A DNA stretch of 64,000 nucleotides, taken from positions 62,001-126,000 of the forward strand of contig NZ_FWYB01000003.1 of the NCBI RefSeq assembly GCF_900176505.1. The letters are read 5' to 3'. This document shows positions 1 to 7,829 of the stretch, in pieces; the stretch's first letter is position 1; the number at the start of each line of letters is the position of its first letter. Below the pieces are notes generated by a model. It was not told the DNA's origin and did no database searches. It was given only the letters and a program-made list of their open reading frames with translations. Source of the DNA: Pedobacter nyackensis (GTDB taxonomy: Bacteria > Bacteroidota > Bacteroidia > Sphingobacteriales > Sphingobacteriaceae). The translations under genes and the position numbers were made by a program.

Positions 1-478
1 AGCCAATCATGGTCAAAGAAAGAAGTATTATCATGAGGCTATAGGTGTAAATTCTAGACTAGATACAATTCAAGCAGCGATTCTGGATATAAAGTTAAAA
101 TATCTTAATGATTATAGTTTCGAAAGGCAAAAAGTTGCTAAGAAATACGATGAATTGTTAAATGGGCTGCAAGGACTGAATATCCCGGCAAAGGCACCTT
201 ATTCCACTCACGTTTATAACCAATATACCTGTCGCATTGAAAATAATAGGAGAGACGAGTTAAAGATTTATCTTCAGGATAAAGGAATTCCTACTATGAT
301 TTATTACCCCGTACCGGTTCATTTACAAGACGCTTATCAGGTTTATGGATATAAAGAAGGAGATTTTCCAGTTGCTGAAAAATTATGTAAAGAAGTTATT
401 TCTTTTCCAATACATACAGAAATGAAAGCAGAAGTTCAGGATTATATTATAGAAAACATAATTGGCTTTTTTAACTAA
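1..478 (+). CDS. wbpE: DegT/DnrJ/EryC1/StrS sugar aminotransferase, 3' part (WbpE-like)
   Basis: The gene enters from outside the window. The open frame runs from base 2 with no start, giving about 158 C-terminal residues. It begins [20 protein letters not shown], the conserved motif of PLP-dependent sugar aminotransferases that follows the catalytic-lysine region, and then runs DTIQAAIL. An ATG at 155 lies inside the conserved domain and is not the real start. In the WbpE family the enzyme transfers an amino group from glutamate to the 3-keto carbon of UDP-3-keto-GlcNAcA. That substrate is inferred here from the next two genes, wbpD-like and wbpB-like, which are the partner steps in P. aeruginosa and Bordetella. 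The stop at 476-478 is one base from the next ATG. Family certain; substrate probable. Confidence 0.85.
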   Translation, partial: ANHGQRKKYYHEAIGVNSRLDTIQAAILDIKLKYLNDYSFERQKVAKKYDELLNGLQGLNIPAKAPYSTHVYNQYTCRIENNRRDELKIYLQDKGIPTMIYYPVPVHLQDAYQVYGYKEGDFPVAEKLCKEVISFPIHTEMKAEVQDYIIENIIGFFN

Positions 479-479
479 T

Positions 480-1058
480 ATGGAAGATAAATATTTTGTA
501 CACCAGACTGCAGTGATAGACGAAGGAGCAACGATAGGAACAGGCGTGAAAATCTGGCATTTTTCTCATATCATGTCTAACTGTGAAATTGGGGATAACT
601 GTAATATAGGTCAGAATGTTGTGGTTTCGCCACGTGTTAAATTGGGACGGAATGTTAAAATACAAAATAACGTTTCCATTTATGAAGGAGTAACTTGTGA
701 TGATGATGTATTTCTGGGCCCATCAATGGTATTTACCAATGTCATCAACCCTAGAAGTGCCATAAACAGAAGAGGCCAGTACTCTAAAACAAATGTCGGA
801 AAAGGAGCATCTATTGGCGCAAATGCGACGATTGTATGTGGCCATGATATTGGTCAGTATGCTTTTATTGGTGCGGGAGCTGTGGTCACGAAAACCGTTC
901 CTGATTATGCGTTAGTTGTGGGAAACCCAGCTAAGCAAATTGGTTGGGTTGGCGAATATGGACATCGTTTAAATTTTAACGGAGATGGTGTAGCTGTTTG
1001 TGAAGAGAGTCTTCAGGAATACAGGTTAGAAAATAATGTTGTAAACAGGATAAAGTAA
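480..1058 (+). CDS. wbpD: Left-handed beta-helix N-acetyltransferase (WbpD-like)
   Basis: A 192-residue hexapeptide-repeat acyltransferase. The frame is open upstream to a TTG at 462, but that start overlaps the previous gene; the ATG at 480 is one base after its stop and gives [20 protein letters not shown], the usual family N-terminus. Hexapeptide turns ([30 protein letters not shown]) run through most of the protein, ending at the typical [10 protein letters not shown]. In the family the enzyme acetylates the 3-amino group of UDP-GlcNAc3NA with acetyl-CoA to give UDP-2,3-diacetamido-2,3-dideoxy-glucuronic acid. It lies between wbpE- and wbpB-like genes, which makes this role more likely than that of the very similar serine or PglD acetyltransferases. 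Confidence 0.88.
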   Translation: MEDKYFVHQTAVIDEGATIGTGVKIWHFSHIMSNCEIGDNCNIGQNVVVSPRVKLGRNVKIQNNVSIYEGVTCDDDVFLGPSMVFTNVINPRSAINRRGQYSKTNVGKGASIGANATIVCGHDIGQYAFIGAGAVVTKTVPDYALVVGNPAKQIGWVGEYGHRLNFNGDGVAVCEESLQEYRLENNVVNRIK

Positions 1059-1059
1059 A

Positions 1060-2082
1060 ATGACATCTAAAGAAAAAATAAGATTTGCAGTAATTGGTTG
1101 TGGACATATTGGAAAGAGACATGCTGAAATGATTGTTCGTAATGAGGAATCTGAATTGGTAGCTTTAATTGATACGAAAGAAAGAAGTGACTTAGGTATT
1201 GATCAATATGATGTTCCGTTCTTTAAGTCTTTAGAAGATTTTTTACAGACTAACATTGAGGTAGATGTCATTAATATTGCCAGTCCAAACGGCTTTCATG
1301 CAGAACAATCGTTGAAGTGTCTGGCTGCAAAAAAACATATTGTCGTAGAAAAACCTATGGGTTTACGCAAACAGGATGCAGAAAGTGTAATATTCAAGGC
1401 TTTACATGTACACAGACACGTATTTGCAGTGATGCAAAATCGATATTCTCCGCCTTCAGTTTGGATTAAAGAATTGATAGAAAGCAATAAGCTGGGGAAA
1501 ATATTTATGGTTCAGATGAACTGTTATTGGAATCGTGATGATCGTTATTATAAACCGGAAAGTTGGCATGGTAAAATAGATCTGGATGGTGGGACATTGT
1601 TTACTCAATTTTCTCATTTTATAGATATCATGTATTGGTTGTTTGGAGATATTGAAAATATTCAGGCTAAGTTTGACGATTTTAATCATAAAGATCTGAC
1701 TGATTTTGAGGATTCAGGTTTTGTAAATTTTGATTTTGTGAATGGAGGAATGGGATCTATTAATTATTCTACCGCTGTTTGGAACAAAAACATGGAAAGT
1801 TCCATGACCGTTGTTGCTGAAAATGGATCAATAAAGATTGGAGGACAATACATGAACGAGGTAGAATATTGTCATGTTAAAGATTACGAGATGCCAAAAT
1901 TGAGCCCAACTAATCCGGGTAACGATTACGGGGCTTATAAAGGCTCCGCAGCAAATCACCATTATATTATTGAAAATGTTGTGGATGTATTAAAGGGAAG
2001 GGCTCCAATTACCACAAATGCCTTAGAAGGATTAAAAGTAGTTGATATTGTTGAACGTATTTATCAAGAAAAAAAGAAATAA
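1060..2082 (+). CDS. wbpB: Gfo/Idh/MocA-family NAD-dependent sugar dehydrogenase (WbpB-like)
   Basis: A 340-residue oxidoreductase. The N-terminal Rossmann fold starts FAVIGCGHIGKRHAEMI, and the family EKP motif is present as VVEKPMGL near residue 98, with a C-terminal alpha/beta substrate domain after it. In the WbpB family it oxidises C3 of UDP-GlcNAcA with bound NAD. In characterised members the NADH is reoxidised by reducing 2-oxoglutarate to 2-hydroxyglutarate, while the next enzyme (WbpE) regenerates 2-oxoglutarate from glutamate. Placed one base after wbpD and two before an SDR gene, so translationally linked. The UDP-GlcNAc 6-dehydrogenase (WbpA) that would supply its substrate is not in the window and may lie upstream. 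Confidence 0.85.
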   Translation: MTSKEKIRFAVIGCGHIGKRHAEMIVRNEESELVALIDTKERSDLGIDQYDVPFFKSLEDFLQTNIEVDVINIASPNGFHAEQSLKCLAAKKHIVVEKPMGLRKQDAESVIFKALHVHRHVFAVMQNRYSPPSVWIKELIESNKLGKIFMVQMNCYWNRDDRYYKPESWHGKIDLDGGTLFTQFSHFIDIMYWLFGDIENIQAKFDDFNHKDLTDFEDSGFVNFDFVNGGMGSINYSTAVWNKNMESSMTVVAENGSIKIGGQYMNEVEYCHVKDYEMPKLSPTNPGNDYGAYKGSAANHHYIIENVVDVLKGRAPITTNALEGLKVVDIVERIYQEKKK

Positions 2083-2084
2083 TA

Positions 2085-3059
2085 ATGGATTTGAAAAACT
2101 CAAAAGTATTAGTAATAGGTGGTGCTGGTTTTATCGGCAGTTATGTAGTTTCTGAACTACTAAAAGAAGATATAAGCGAAGTTGTTGTTTATGATAATTT
2201 TGCCCGTGGAAAAAAGGAATATTTAACGGAATCATTAAAAGATCCAAGATGTAAAATATTTCCAGTTGGGGGGGATATCAGAGAAACAGATATTCTGAAC
2301 GACGCCATGAAAGGTGTTGATTATGTTTTCTGTTTAGCTGCTATGTGGTTATTACATTGCAAGGACTATCCCCGTACTGCATTTGAAGTTAATATTGCTG
2401 GTACATTCAATGTTTTAGAAGCTTGTGTTAAAAATAATATCAAAAAACTAGTCTGGTCTTCTTCTGCATCTGTATATGGTGATGCTGTTGAGGTTCCTAT
2501 GACTGAGGCTCACCCTTTTAATAATAAGAATTTCTATGGCGCTTCCAAAATTGCTGGCGAAGCAATGGCGACCGCTTTTAATGACCGTTATGGATTGGAA
2601 GTTATTGGTTTAAGATATATGAATGTTTATGGTCCTCACCAGGATCAGACAGCTGCATATACCGGAGTTATTCCAATTATGCTAAATAAAATTGATGCAA
2701 ATGAAACTCCTGTGATCAATGGAGATGGAAGTCAAGCTTATGATTTTATTTACGTAGAAGATGTAGCACGTTGTAATGTAGAGGCGATGAGGAGTGCTGT
2801 AAAGCATGGTTTTTACAATGTTGGAACAGAGGTTCAAACTTCTATTGGCCAGCTTTGTGATACCATCCTGAGATTGAAAAAATCGGATTTAAAAGTTACT
2901 TATAAGCCTTATAGTGCTGATGATGCAAGAGCTATGGTTCAAAACCGTATTGGTTCCAAAGAAAAGGCAGAGAATGAGCTTGGGTTTACTTATAAATATT
3001 CTTTAGAAGAGGGGTTGTTGAAATTAATTGAATGGCGTAACAATAATCCTGTTAAATAA
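2085..3059 (+). CDS. NAD-dependent sugar-nucleotide epimerase/dehydratase (extended SDR)
   Basis: A 324-residue extended short-chain dehydrogenase. The NAD-binding motif is GGAGFIG near residue 12, the catalytic set appears as SSSASVYG and YGASK (Tyr and Lys four residues apart), and the typical RYMNVYGP segment follows. This is the fold of UDP-glucose/UDP-GlcNAc 4-epimerases and related 4,6-dehydratases. The exact substrate cannot be read from sequence. It sits two bases after the wbpB-like gene and three before the 2-hydroxyglutarate-oxidase-like gene, so it probably acts on a UDP-sugar of the same branch. It is not a WbpI-type non-hydrolysing C2 epimerase, so it cannot simply fill that missing step. 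Confidence 0.85.
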   Translation: MDLKNSKVLVIGGAGFIGSYVVSELLKEDISEVVVYDNFARGKKEYLTESLKDPRCKIFPVGGDIRETDILNDAMKGVDYVFCLAAMWLLHCKDYPRTAFEVNIAGTFNVLEACVKNNIKKLVWSSSASVYGDAVEVPMTEAHPFNNKNFYGASKIAGEAMATAFNDRYGLEVIGLRYMNVYGPHQDQTAAYTGVIPIMLNKIDANETPVINGDGSQAYDFIYVEDVARCNVEAMRSAVKHGFYNVGTEVQTSIGQLCDTILRLKKSDLKVTYKPYSADDARAMVQNRIGSKEKAENELGFTYKYSLEEGLLKLIEWRNNNPVK

Positions 3060-3062
3060 TTA

Positions 3063-4268
3063 ATGTATTCTAGAATTGGTATAATCGGTGGCGGTATCGT
3101 CGGACTTGCAACGGCATATAAACTGCAAAAGCAATACCCTAACAGTAAGGTTTATCTGTTTGAAAAGGAACAGGATCTAGGTATGCACCAATCTGGAAGA
3201 AACTCCGGAGTATTACACTGTGGATTATATTACGAACCTGGATCTTTAAAGGCAAAACTTGCTGTATCAGGAATTCAGCAGATGACAGACTTTTGCAGGG
3301 AACATCAGGTATCTCATGAAATATGTGGGAAAGTCGTGGTTGCTTCTGACGAACGTGAAGTAGGATTCTTAAATAATCTCGCAAAAAGAGGCGCGGCAAA
3401 TGGTTTGCAGGGATTGAAATTTTTGAATAAAGGGGAGCTAAAGGAAAGGGAACCCTTTGTTGTTGCACAAGAAGCCCTGCTGGTCCCTGAAGAAGGGATT
3501 GTTGACTATAAAATGGTCATGCAAAAGCTTAGCCAATTGATTAAAGAAGCAAACGGGGAAATTCTATTAGGAATAAAAATAATTAAGGCCACAGAGCTGA
3601 CAAACGAAGTCATCGTATCGGATGGGCAAAGGGAATGGGCTTTGGATCTAGTGGTTAATTGTACGGGCCTGCATACAGACCGTACATTTAAAGCGTTAAC
3701 GAATAGAAAAGATAGTCCCATCAGAATTGTTCCGTTTAGAGGTGAATATTATAAGTTGCTACCTGAAGCAGAGAAATTATGTAATCACTTGATTTATCCT
3801 GTTCCAGATCCTGAATACCCGTTTTTGGGCGTACATTTTACCAGAATGATTGCTGGAGAACGAGAAGTTGGGCCAAATGCTGTATTTGCTTTTAAACGGG
3901 AAGGGTACACAAATAGTGATTTCTCCATTAATGATACGATTGAGTCTTTAACTTATAAGGGTTTTTTAAACTTTGTAAGACATAATTTTAAGTTTTCCAT
4001 GGATGAGTTAGGAAGCTCACTTTTTAAATCATTATTCCTAAAGAAGGCAAGAAAGCTGGTCCCGGATTTAGATGGGAATCACTTTGTTAAGGGAATGGCT
4101 GGAGTAAGGGCACAGGCAATGGACAGTACCGGAAAATTGATTATGGATTTCCGAGTAGTTAGAGAAGGACGTCAAGTACATGTATTAAATGCGCCTTCAC
4201 CTGGAGCAACTGCATCATTGGCTATTGCGGATTATATTATAAAAGAATATATCAATGAATCCTTATAA
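3063..4268 (+). CDS. lhgO: L-2-hydroxyglutarate oxidase-like FAD enzyme
   Basis: A 401-residue FAD-dependent oxidoreductase of the DAO/LhgO type. The dinucleotide-binding motif IGGGIVGLATAYKL is at residues 7-20, followed by MHQSGRNSGVLHCGLYYEPG, the LhgO hallmark segment, and a C-terminal GMAGVRAQAMD stretch near the flavin. Known LhgO oxidises L-2-hydroxyglutarate to 2-oxoglutarate and passes electrons to the membrane quinone pool. It lies inside a polysaccharide operon, three bases after an SDR gene and close to the wbpB/wbpE pair, whose chemistry makes 2-hydroxyglutarate. My inference is that it recycles this by-product. It could instead be a sugar-modifying oxidase that has diverged from LhgO, but the motif match is strong. 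Confidence 0.82.
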   Translation: MYSRIGIIGGGIVGLATAYKLQKQYPNSKVYLFEKEQDLGMHQSGRNSGVLHCGLYYEPGSLKAKLAVSGIQQMTDFCREHQVSHEICGKVVVASDEREVGFLNNLAKRGAANGLQGLKFLNKGELKEREPFVVAQEALLVPEEGIVDYKMVMQKLSQLIKEANGEILLGIKIIKATELTNEVIVSDGQREWALDLVVNCTGLHTDRTFKALTNRKDSPIRIVPFRGEYYKLLPEAEKLCNHLIYPVPDPEYPFLGVHFTRMIAGEREVGPNAVFAFKREGYTNSDFSINDTIESLTYKGFLNFVRHNFKFSMDELGSSLFKSLFLKKARKLVPDLDGNHFVKGMAGVRAQAMDSTGKLIMDFRVVREGRQVHVLNAPSPGATASLAIADYIIKEYINESL

Positions 4269-4296
4269 ATTCAATTAATCGATCATATAAACTTAT

Positions 4297-5721
4297 ATGT
4301 TATTTCACTCTTTTGATTTTCTCATTTTTTTGCCCATCGTGTTCTTTGTATATTGGATGTTCTATGGTAAAACTAAAATCCAAAATGCAATTATACTAAT
4401 TGCCAGCTATATCTTTTATGGTTGGTGGGATTGGCGCTTTCTCCTCTTATTACTTGTGTCAACTTTAATAGATTTTTTTTTCGGTCTAATAATTCACAGC
4501 AATACAGGCAGAAAGAAATTAATATATTTATGGTTGTGCATATTGAATAACCTTGGGATTCTATTCGTTTTCAAATATTATAATTTCTTTATAGAGTCAT
4601 TTACAGAGTTATCTCAATCTATCGGATTTAATTTTAGTCCTTATTTTATCAGTATTGCTTTACCTGTTGGTATTTCCTTTTATACTTTCCATGGAATGTC
4701 TTATGTTTTTGATATTTACAGAGACAAAGCTGTTCCTACAAGAAATTTCATTAATTATGCGGGTTTTGTTTGTTTTTTCCCTCTTTTGGTTGCCGGACCG
4801 ATAGAAAGAGCTTCAAACCTCTTACCTCAGTTCATTAAGGCCAGAAAATTTACAGTTGAAAATCTTGTTAATGGATTTAGATTAATCCTCTGGGGTTATT
4901 TTAAAAAGGTTGTTATAGCTGATAACAGTGGGATTCTGGCAAGTGATGTATTTAATCAATATGGGAGTGCCTCAAGCTTCGAGTTGATTTTGGGCGCATT
5001 TTTCTTCGCTTTTCAAATTTATTGTGACTTTTCTGGTTATTCTGATATTGCCATGGGTGTTGCAAGATTATTTGGATTTGAACTGTTAATTAATTTTAGA
5101 ACGCCTTATTTCTCCAGAGATATTGCCGAGTTCTGGCGGAGATGGCATATTTCATTATCATCCTGGTTTAAAGATTATTTATATATCCCTTTGGGTGGAA
5201 GTAAAAATGGAATAGCAGCTACGATCCGAAATACTATAATTATATTTGTAATTAGCGGATTATGGCACGGCGCAAACTGGACATTTATAGCATGGGGTTT
5301 GCTTAATGCGCTTTATTTTATACCATTATTTCTTATGGGTAGAAATCGAAACAACATGGATCATGCTGCCGATGGCAAGCTAATTCCCTCCTTTCGTGAA
5401 ATTGTAGGGATATTCACGACTTTCACCTTAACCTGTTTTGCCTGGATATTTTTCAAATCAACGACTATAAATGATGCTTTTTCATACATACATAAGATTT
5501 TTGTAAACCACAACACTGGAATTAATCTTGACTATAAACAGTCTTTAGTATTAGTTTTGATTTTTATTTTGATCGACTGGTTATTCAGAACAGATGTAAT
5601 TCCATTTAAGATAATAAAAAGTAGAGGGATAAGATTTTCAAGTTATATTATCATTTTTACACTCATATGCTTGTTTGGTTCATTTATAAACAAACAAGAT
5701 TTTATTTATTTTCAGTTTTAA
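4297..5721 (+). CDS. MBOAT-family membrane O-acyltransferase (AlgI/DltB-like)
   Basis: A 474-residue polytopic membrane protein with about ten hydrophobic segments from residue 5 to the C-terminus. It has the MBOAT signature: IALPVGISFYTFHGMSYVFD, the FWRRWHISLSSWFKDYLYIP segment, and the invariant histidine in SGLWHGANW at residue 324. In AlgI, DltB and PatA systems this protein moves an acyl group across the inner membrane for transfer to an extracytoplasmic polymer. The next gene begins one base later and encodes an SGNH-like membrane-anchored protein, the usual second half of such pairs. P. aeruginosa O5 also has an MBOAT gene (wbpC) in its locus. Likely role: O-acetylation of the surface polysaccharide. 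There is a short 28-base AT-rich gap upstream. Confidence 0.9.
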   Translation: MLFHSFDFLIFLPIVFFVYWMFYGKTKIQNAIILIASYIFYGWWDWRFLLLLLVSTLIDFFFGLIIHSNTGRKKLIYLWLCILNNLGILFVFKYYNFFIESFTELSQSIGFNFSPYFISIALPVGISFYTFHGMSYVFDIYRDKAVPTRNFINYAGFVCFFPLLVAGPIERASNLLPQFIKARKFTVENLVNGFRLILWGYFKKVVIADNSGILASDVFNQYGSASSFELILGAFFFAFQIYCDFSGYSDIAMGVARLFGFELLINFRTPYFSRDIAEFWRRWHISLSSWFKDYLYIPLGGSKNGIAATIRNTIIIFVISGLWHGANWTFIAWGLLNALYFIPLFLMGRNRNNMDHAADGKLIPSFREIVGIFTTFTLTCFAWIFFKSTTINDAFSYIHKIFVNHNTGINLDYKQSLVLVLIFILIDWLFRTDVIPFKIIKSRGIRFSSYIIIFTLICLFGSFINKQDFIYFQF

Positions 5722-5722
5722 T

Positions 5723-6694
5723 ATGAAATCATTTCTGATCCGTCTGAGTCTATTTCTTTTGTTTTCATTTATATTTTTATTTCTCTACAGCAGACTATGT
5801 GATTATTTATTTACAACAGTTGAGTATGCAAATAAGGCAGCGAAGAGAGAGTGGATTTTTATGAAGAACGGAGAAAAATATGATTATGTAATTCTGGGCT
5901 CAAGCCGGGCTGAAGGAGCTTTAGATATTAAACTTGTTGATAGTATTACTCAAAGAAAAGGGGTAAATCTTGGAGTAGGCGGTGCTGGATTTGCAGATAA
6001 TTATTTGATCTTAGATAAATTTATAAAAAGTAATAAATTGAAAACAGTATATCTGCAAGTAGATTTGTATTCATTTGATTCTGATAAAGGATTTACAAAC
6101 TCATTTAGTATACCGAATTATCTGCCGTTCTGGAATGAACCCGTTGTTAATGAGGTATTGCGTGATTTCAATCAAAAAAATGATAACGTGTTATGGACTT
6201 ATGTACCTTTTACAAGGTATATGAAGTATAATAAGTATTACAATCCTTTTGAACTCTTGAGAAGGCTAAGGAAGATTGATGCGTATCAAACTGATAAATT
6301 TGATTTCTCTTCCGGTACGAAAAGCCCGGAGGAGAAGGTTTTCAATATGGATGTATTTAATACGAACTATAAGGTTAGTCAGAATTTCGATATCAAAAAG
6401 AAAGATTTGAAATACCTGAATAAAATTATTGAGTTGTGTAAAATAAATAATATCGAATTGATCACATTCCGAGCCCCTGAGTTTTACAAAATAAAAGATT
6501 TACAAGTAAATAGAGCGACGACTATGAGCCATATTTATAATCTTTTAAAAAATAAGAACCTACCTGTTCTAGACAATAATAATAGCATTGAAATTGATCA
6601 TCGTAATTTTGTAGATGCAACGCACTTGTCAGTAAAGGGACAAAATTTGTTTACCTATAATTTCATACAACTTATAACTCAAAAAAATGATTAA
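5723..6694 (+). CDS. Membrane-anchored SGNH-like acyl-transfer partner
   Basis: A 323-residue protein with one N-terminal membrane segment (about residues 4-24) and an extracytoplasmic domain. The block VILGSSRAEG puts a candidate nucleophile serine at residue 60 or 61, and DATH at residues 298-301 gives an Asp-x-x-His pair, as in SGNH hydrolases and AlgJ/AlgX/PatB-type proteins. It follows the MBOAT gene by one base and overlaps the next aminotransferase by eight. By analogy with AlgI-AlgJ-AlgX and PatA-PatB, it would take the acyl group delivered by the MBOAT protein and place it on the polymer. Overall similarity to a named family was not clear to me; the call rests on motifs plus gene pairing. 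Confidence 0.7.
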   Translation: MKSFLIRLSLFLLFSFIFLFLYSRLCDYLFTTVEYANKAAKREWIFMKNGEKYDYVILGSSRAEGALDIKLVDSITQRKGVNLGVGGAGFADNYLILDKFIKSNKLKTVYLQVDLYSFDSDKGFTNSFSIPNYLPFWNEPVVNEVLRDFNQKNDNVLWTYVPFTRYMKYNKYYNPFELLRRLRKIDAYQTDKFDFSSGTKSPEEKVFNMDVFNTNYKVSQNFDIKKKDLKYLNKIIELCKINNIELITFRAPEFYKIKDLQVNRATTMSHIYNLLKNKNLPVLDNNNSIEIDHRNFVDATHLSVKGQNLFTYNFIQLITQKND

Positions 6695-7829
6695 AAGAAA
6701 TATACCTATTGGCCTGCCTTCTATGGGCATTGAAGAATGGGAAGCTTGCAGAGGTCCGATTGAAAGTGGTTGGATAACTCAAGGACCCAAAGTAAAGGAA
6801 TTTGAAACTAATTTTGCTAAAAGGCACCAAGTTAAACATGCCTTTGCGGTAAGCAACTGCACCACTGCTTTGCATCTTGCATTAGTAGCTTGTGGTGTTG
6901 AACCAGGTGACGAAGTGATTGTTCCGGCTTTCACATGGGTGTCTACCGCAAATGCGGTGAAATATTGTCATGCAACACCTGTTTTTGTTGATATTGATAT
7001 TAATACTTTTAACATAGATATCAATAAAATTGCAGAGAAAATAACCGCCAAAACAAAAGCGATTATACCAGTTCATTTGTTTGGTTTGTGTGCTGATACT
7101 GAAGAGATTAGGAAGAGATTCCCACAACTAATGATTGTCGAAGATGGTGCATGTGCTGCAGGAAGCGCTTTAAATGGGAAACCAGCAGGAGGATTAGGTG
7201 ACGTTGGGTGTTTCTCATTTCATCCCCGTAAGAGCGTAACAACTGGTGAAGGTGGGATGCTAACAACAGATAATGATGAAATTGCTGTCCGTTTAGACAG
7301 GCTAAGGAATCATGGCGCTTCAATCTCTGAAGAGCAACGTCATCACGGGCCAAAACCTTATATTCTCTCGGCCTTTGAAATGGTTGGTTATAATTATAGA
7401 ATGACTGATATTCAAGGTGCAATTGGTGTCGTGCAACTTGGGAAGCTTGATCTTTTCATAGATGAGCGTCAAAAATGGGCAGAATATTACGCAGAAGAGT
7501 TGAAAGATATAGCCTGGTTAAAAACACCGGAAGTTCCTAAAGGATATAAACACGGTTGGCAAAGTTATGTAACTTATATAGACGAAAGTATCTCTCCACT
7601 GAAAAGGAATGACATCATGGAGTTACTTCAACAAAAGGGAATTTCTACAAGACCAGGTACACATGCAGTGCATATGTTGGATGTCTATGCAAAGATGTAT
7701 GGAATTAAGCCGGAGGATTTCCCTGAAGCATTTAAAGCAGATCAGTACTCTATGAGTATTCCGATGCATAATAAAATGGTAAAGGAAGATTTTGAGTATA
7801 TTGTTGAAGCATTAAAATCTATTCAATAG
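6687..7829 (+). CDS. DegT/DnrJ/EryC1/StrS sugar aminotransferase
   Basis: A complete 380-residue PLP-dependent aminotransferase, the second of this family in the locus. Visible are the N-terminal GWITQGPKVKEFE, the VEDGACAAG segment with the PLP-binding aspartate, and CFSFHPRKSVTTGEGGM with the Schiff-base lysine at residue 182. The NHGAS and YNYRMTDIQGAIG motifs follow. Members aminate 3- or 4-keto nucleotide sugars, for example perosamine or PseC-type reactions; the product cannot be decided here. The start overlaps the SGNH-like gene by eight bases and the stop is directly followed by the ATG of an AsnB-type gene, so the three are translated together. Confidence 0.9.
   Translation: MIKRNIPIGLPSMGIEEWEACRGPIESGWITQGPKVKEFETNFAKRHQVKHAFAVSNCTTALHLALVACGVEPGDEVIVPAFTWVSTANAVKYCHATPVFVDIDINTFNIDINKIAEKITAKTKAIIPVHLFGLCADTEEIRKRFPQLMIVEDGACAAGSALNGKPAGGLGDVGCFSFHPRKSVTTGEGGMLTTDNDEIAVRLDRLRNHGASISEEQRHHGPKPYILSAFEMVGYNYRMTDIQGAIGVVQLGKLDLFIDERQKWAEYYAEELKDIAWLKTPEVPKGYKHGWQSYVTYIDESISPLKRNDIMELLQQKGISTRPGTHAVHMLDVYAKMYGIKPEDFPEAFKADQYSMSIPMHNKMVKEDFEYIVEALKSIQ

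Noticed and set aside
155..478. The 107-residue frame from ATG 155 as a complete small gene
   Set aside because: The frame is open from base 2 and the upstream residues match the conserved DegT motif, so it is the end of a longer gene.
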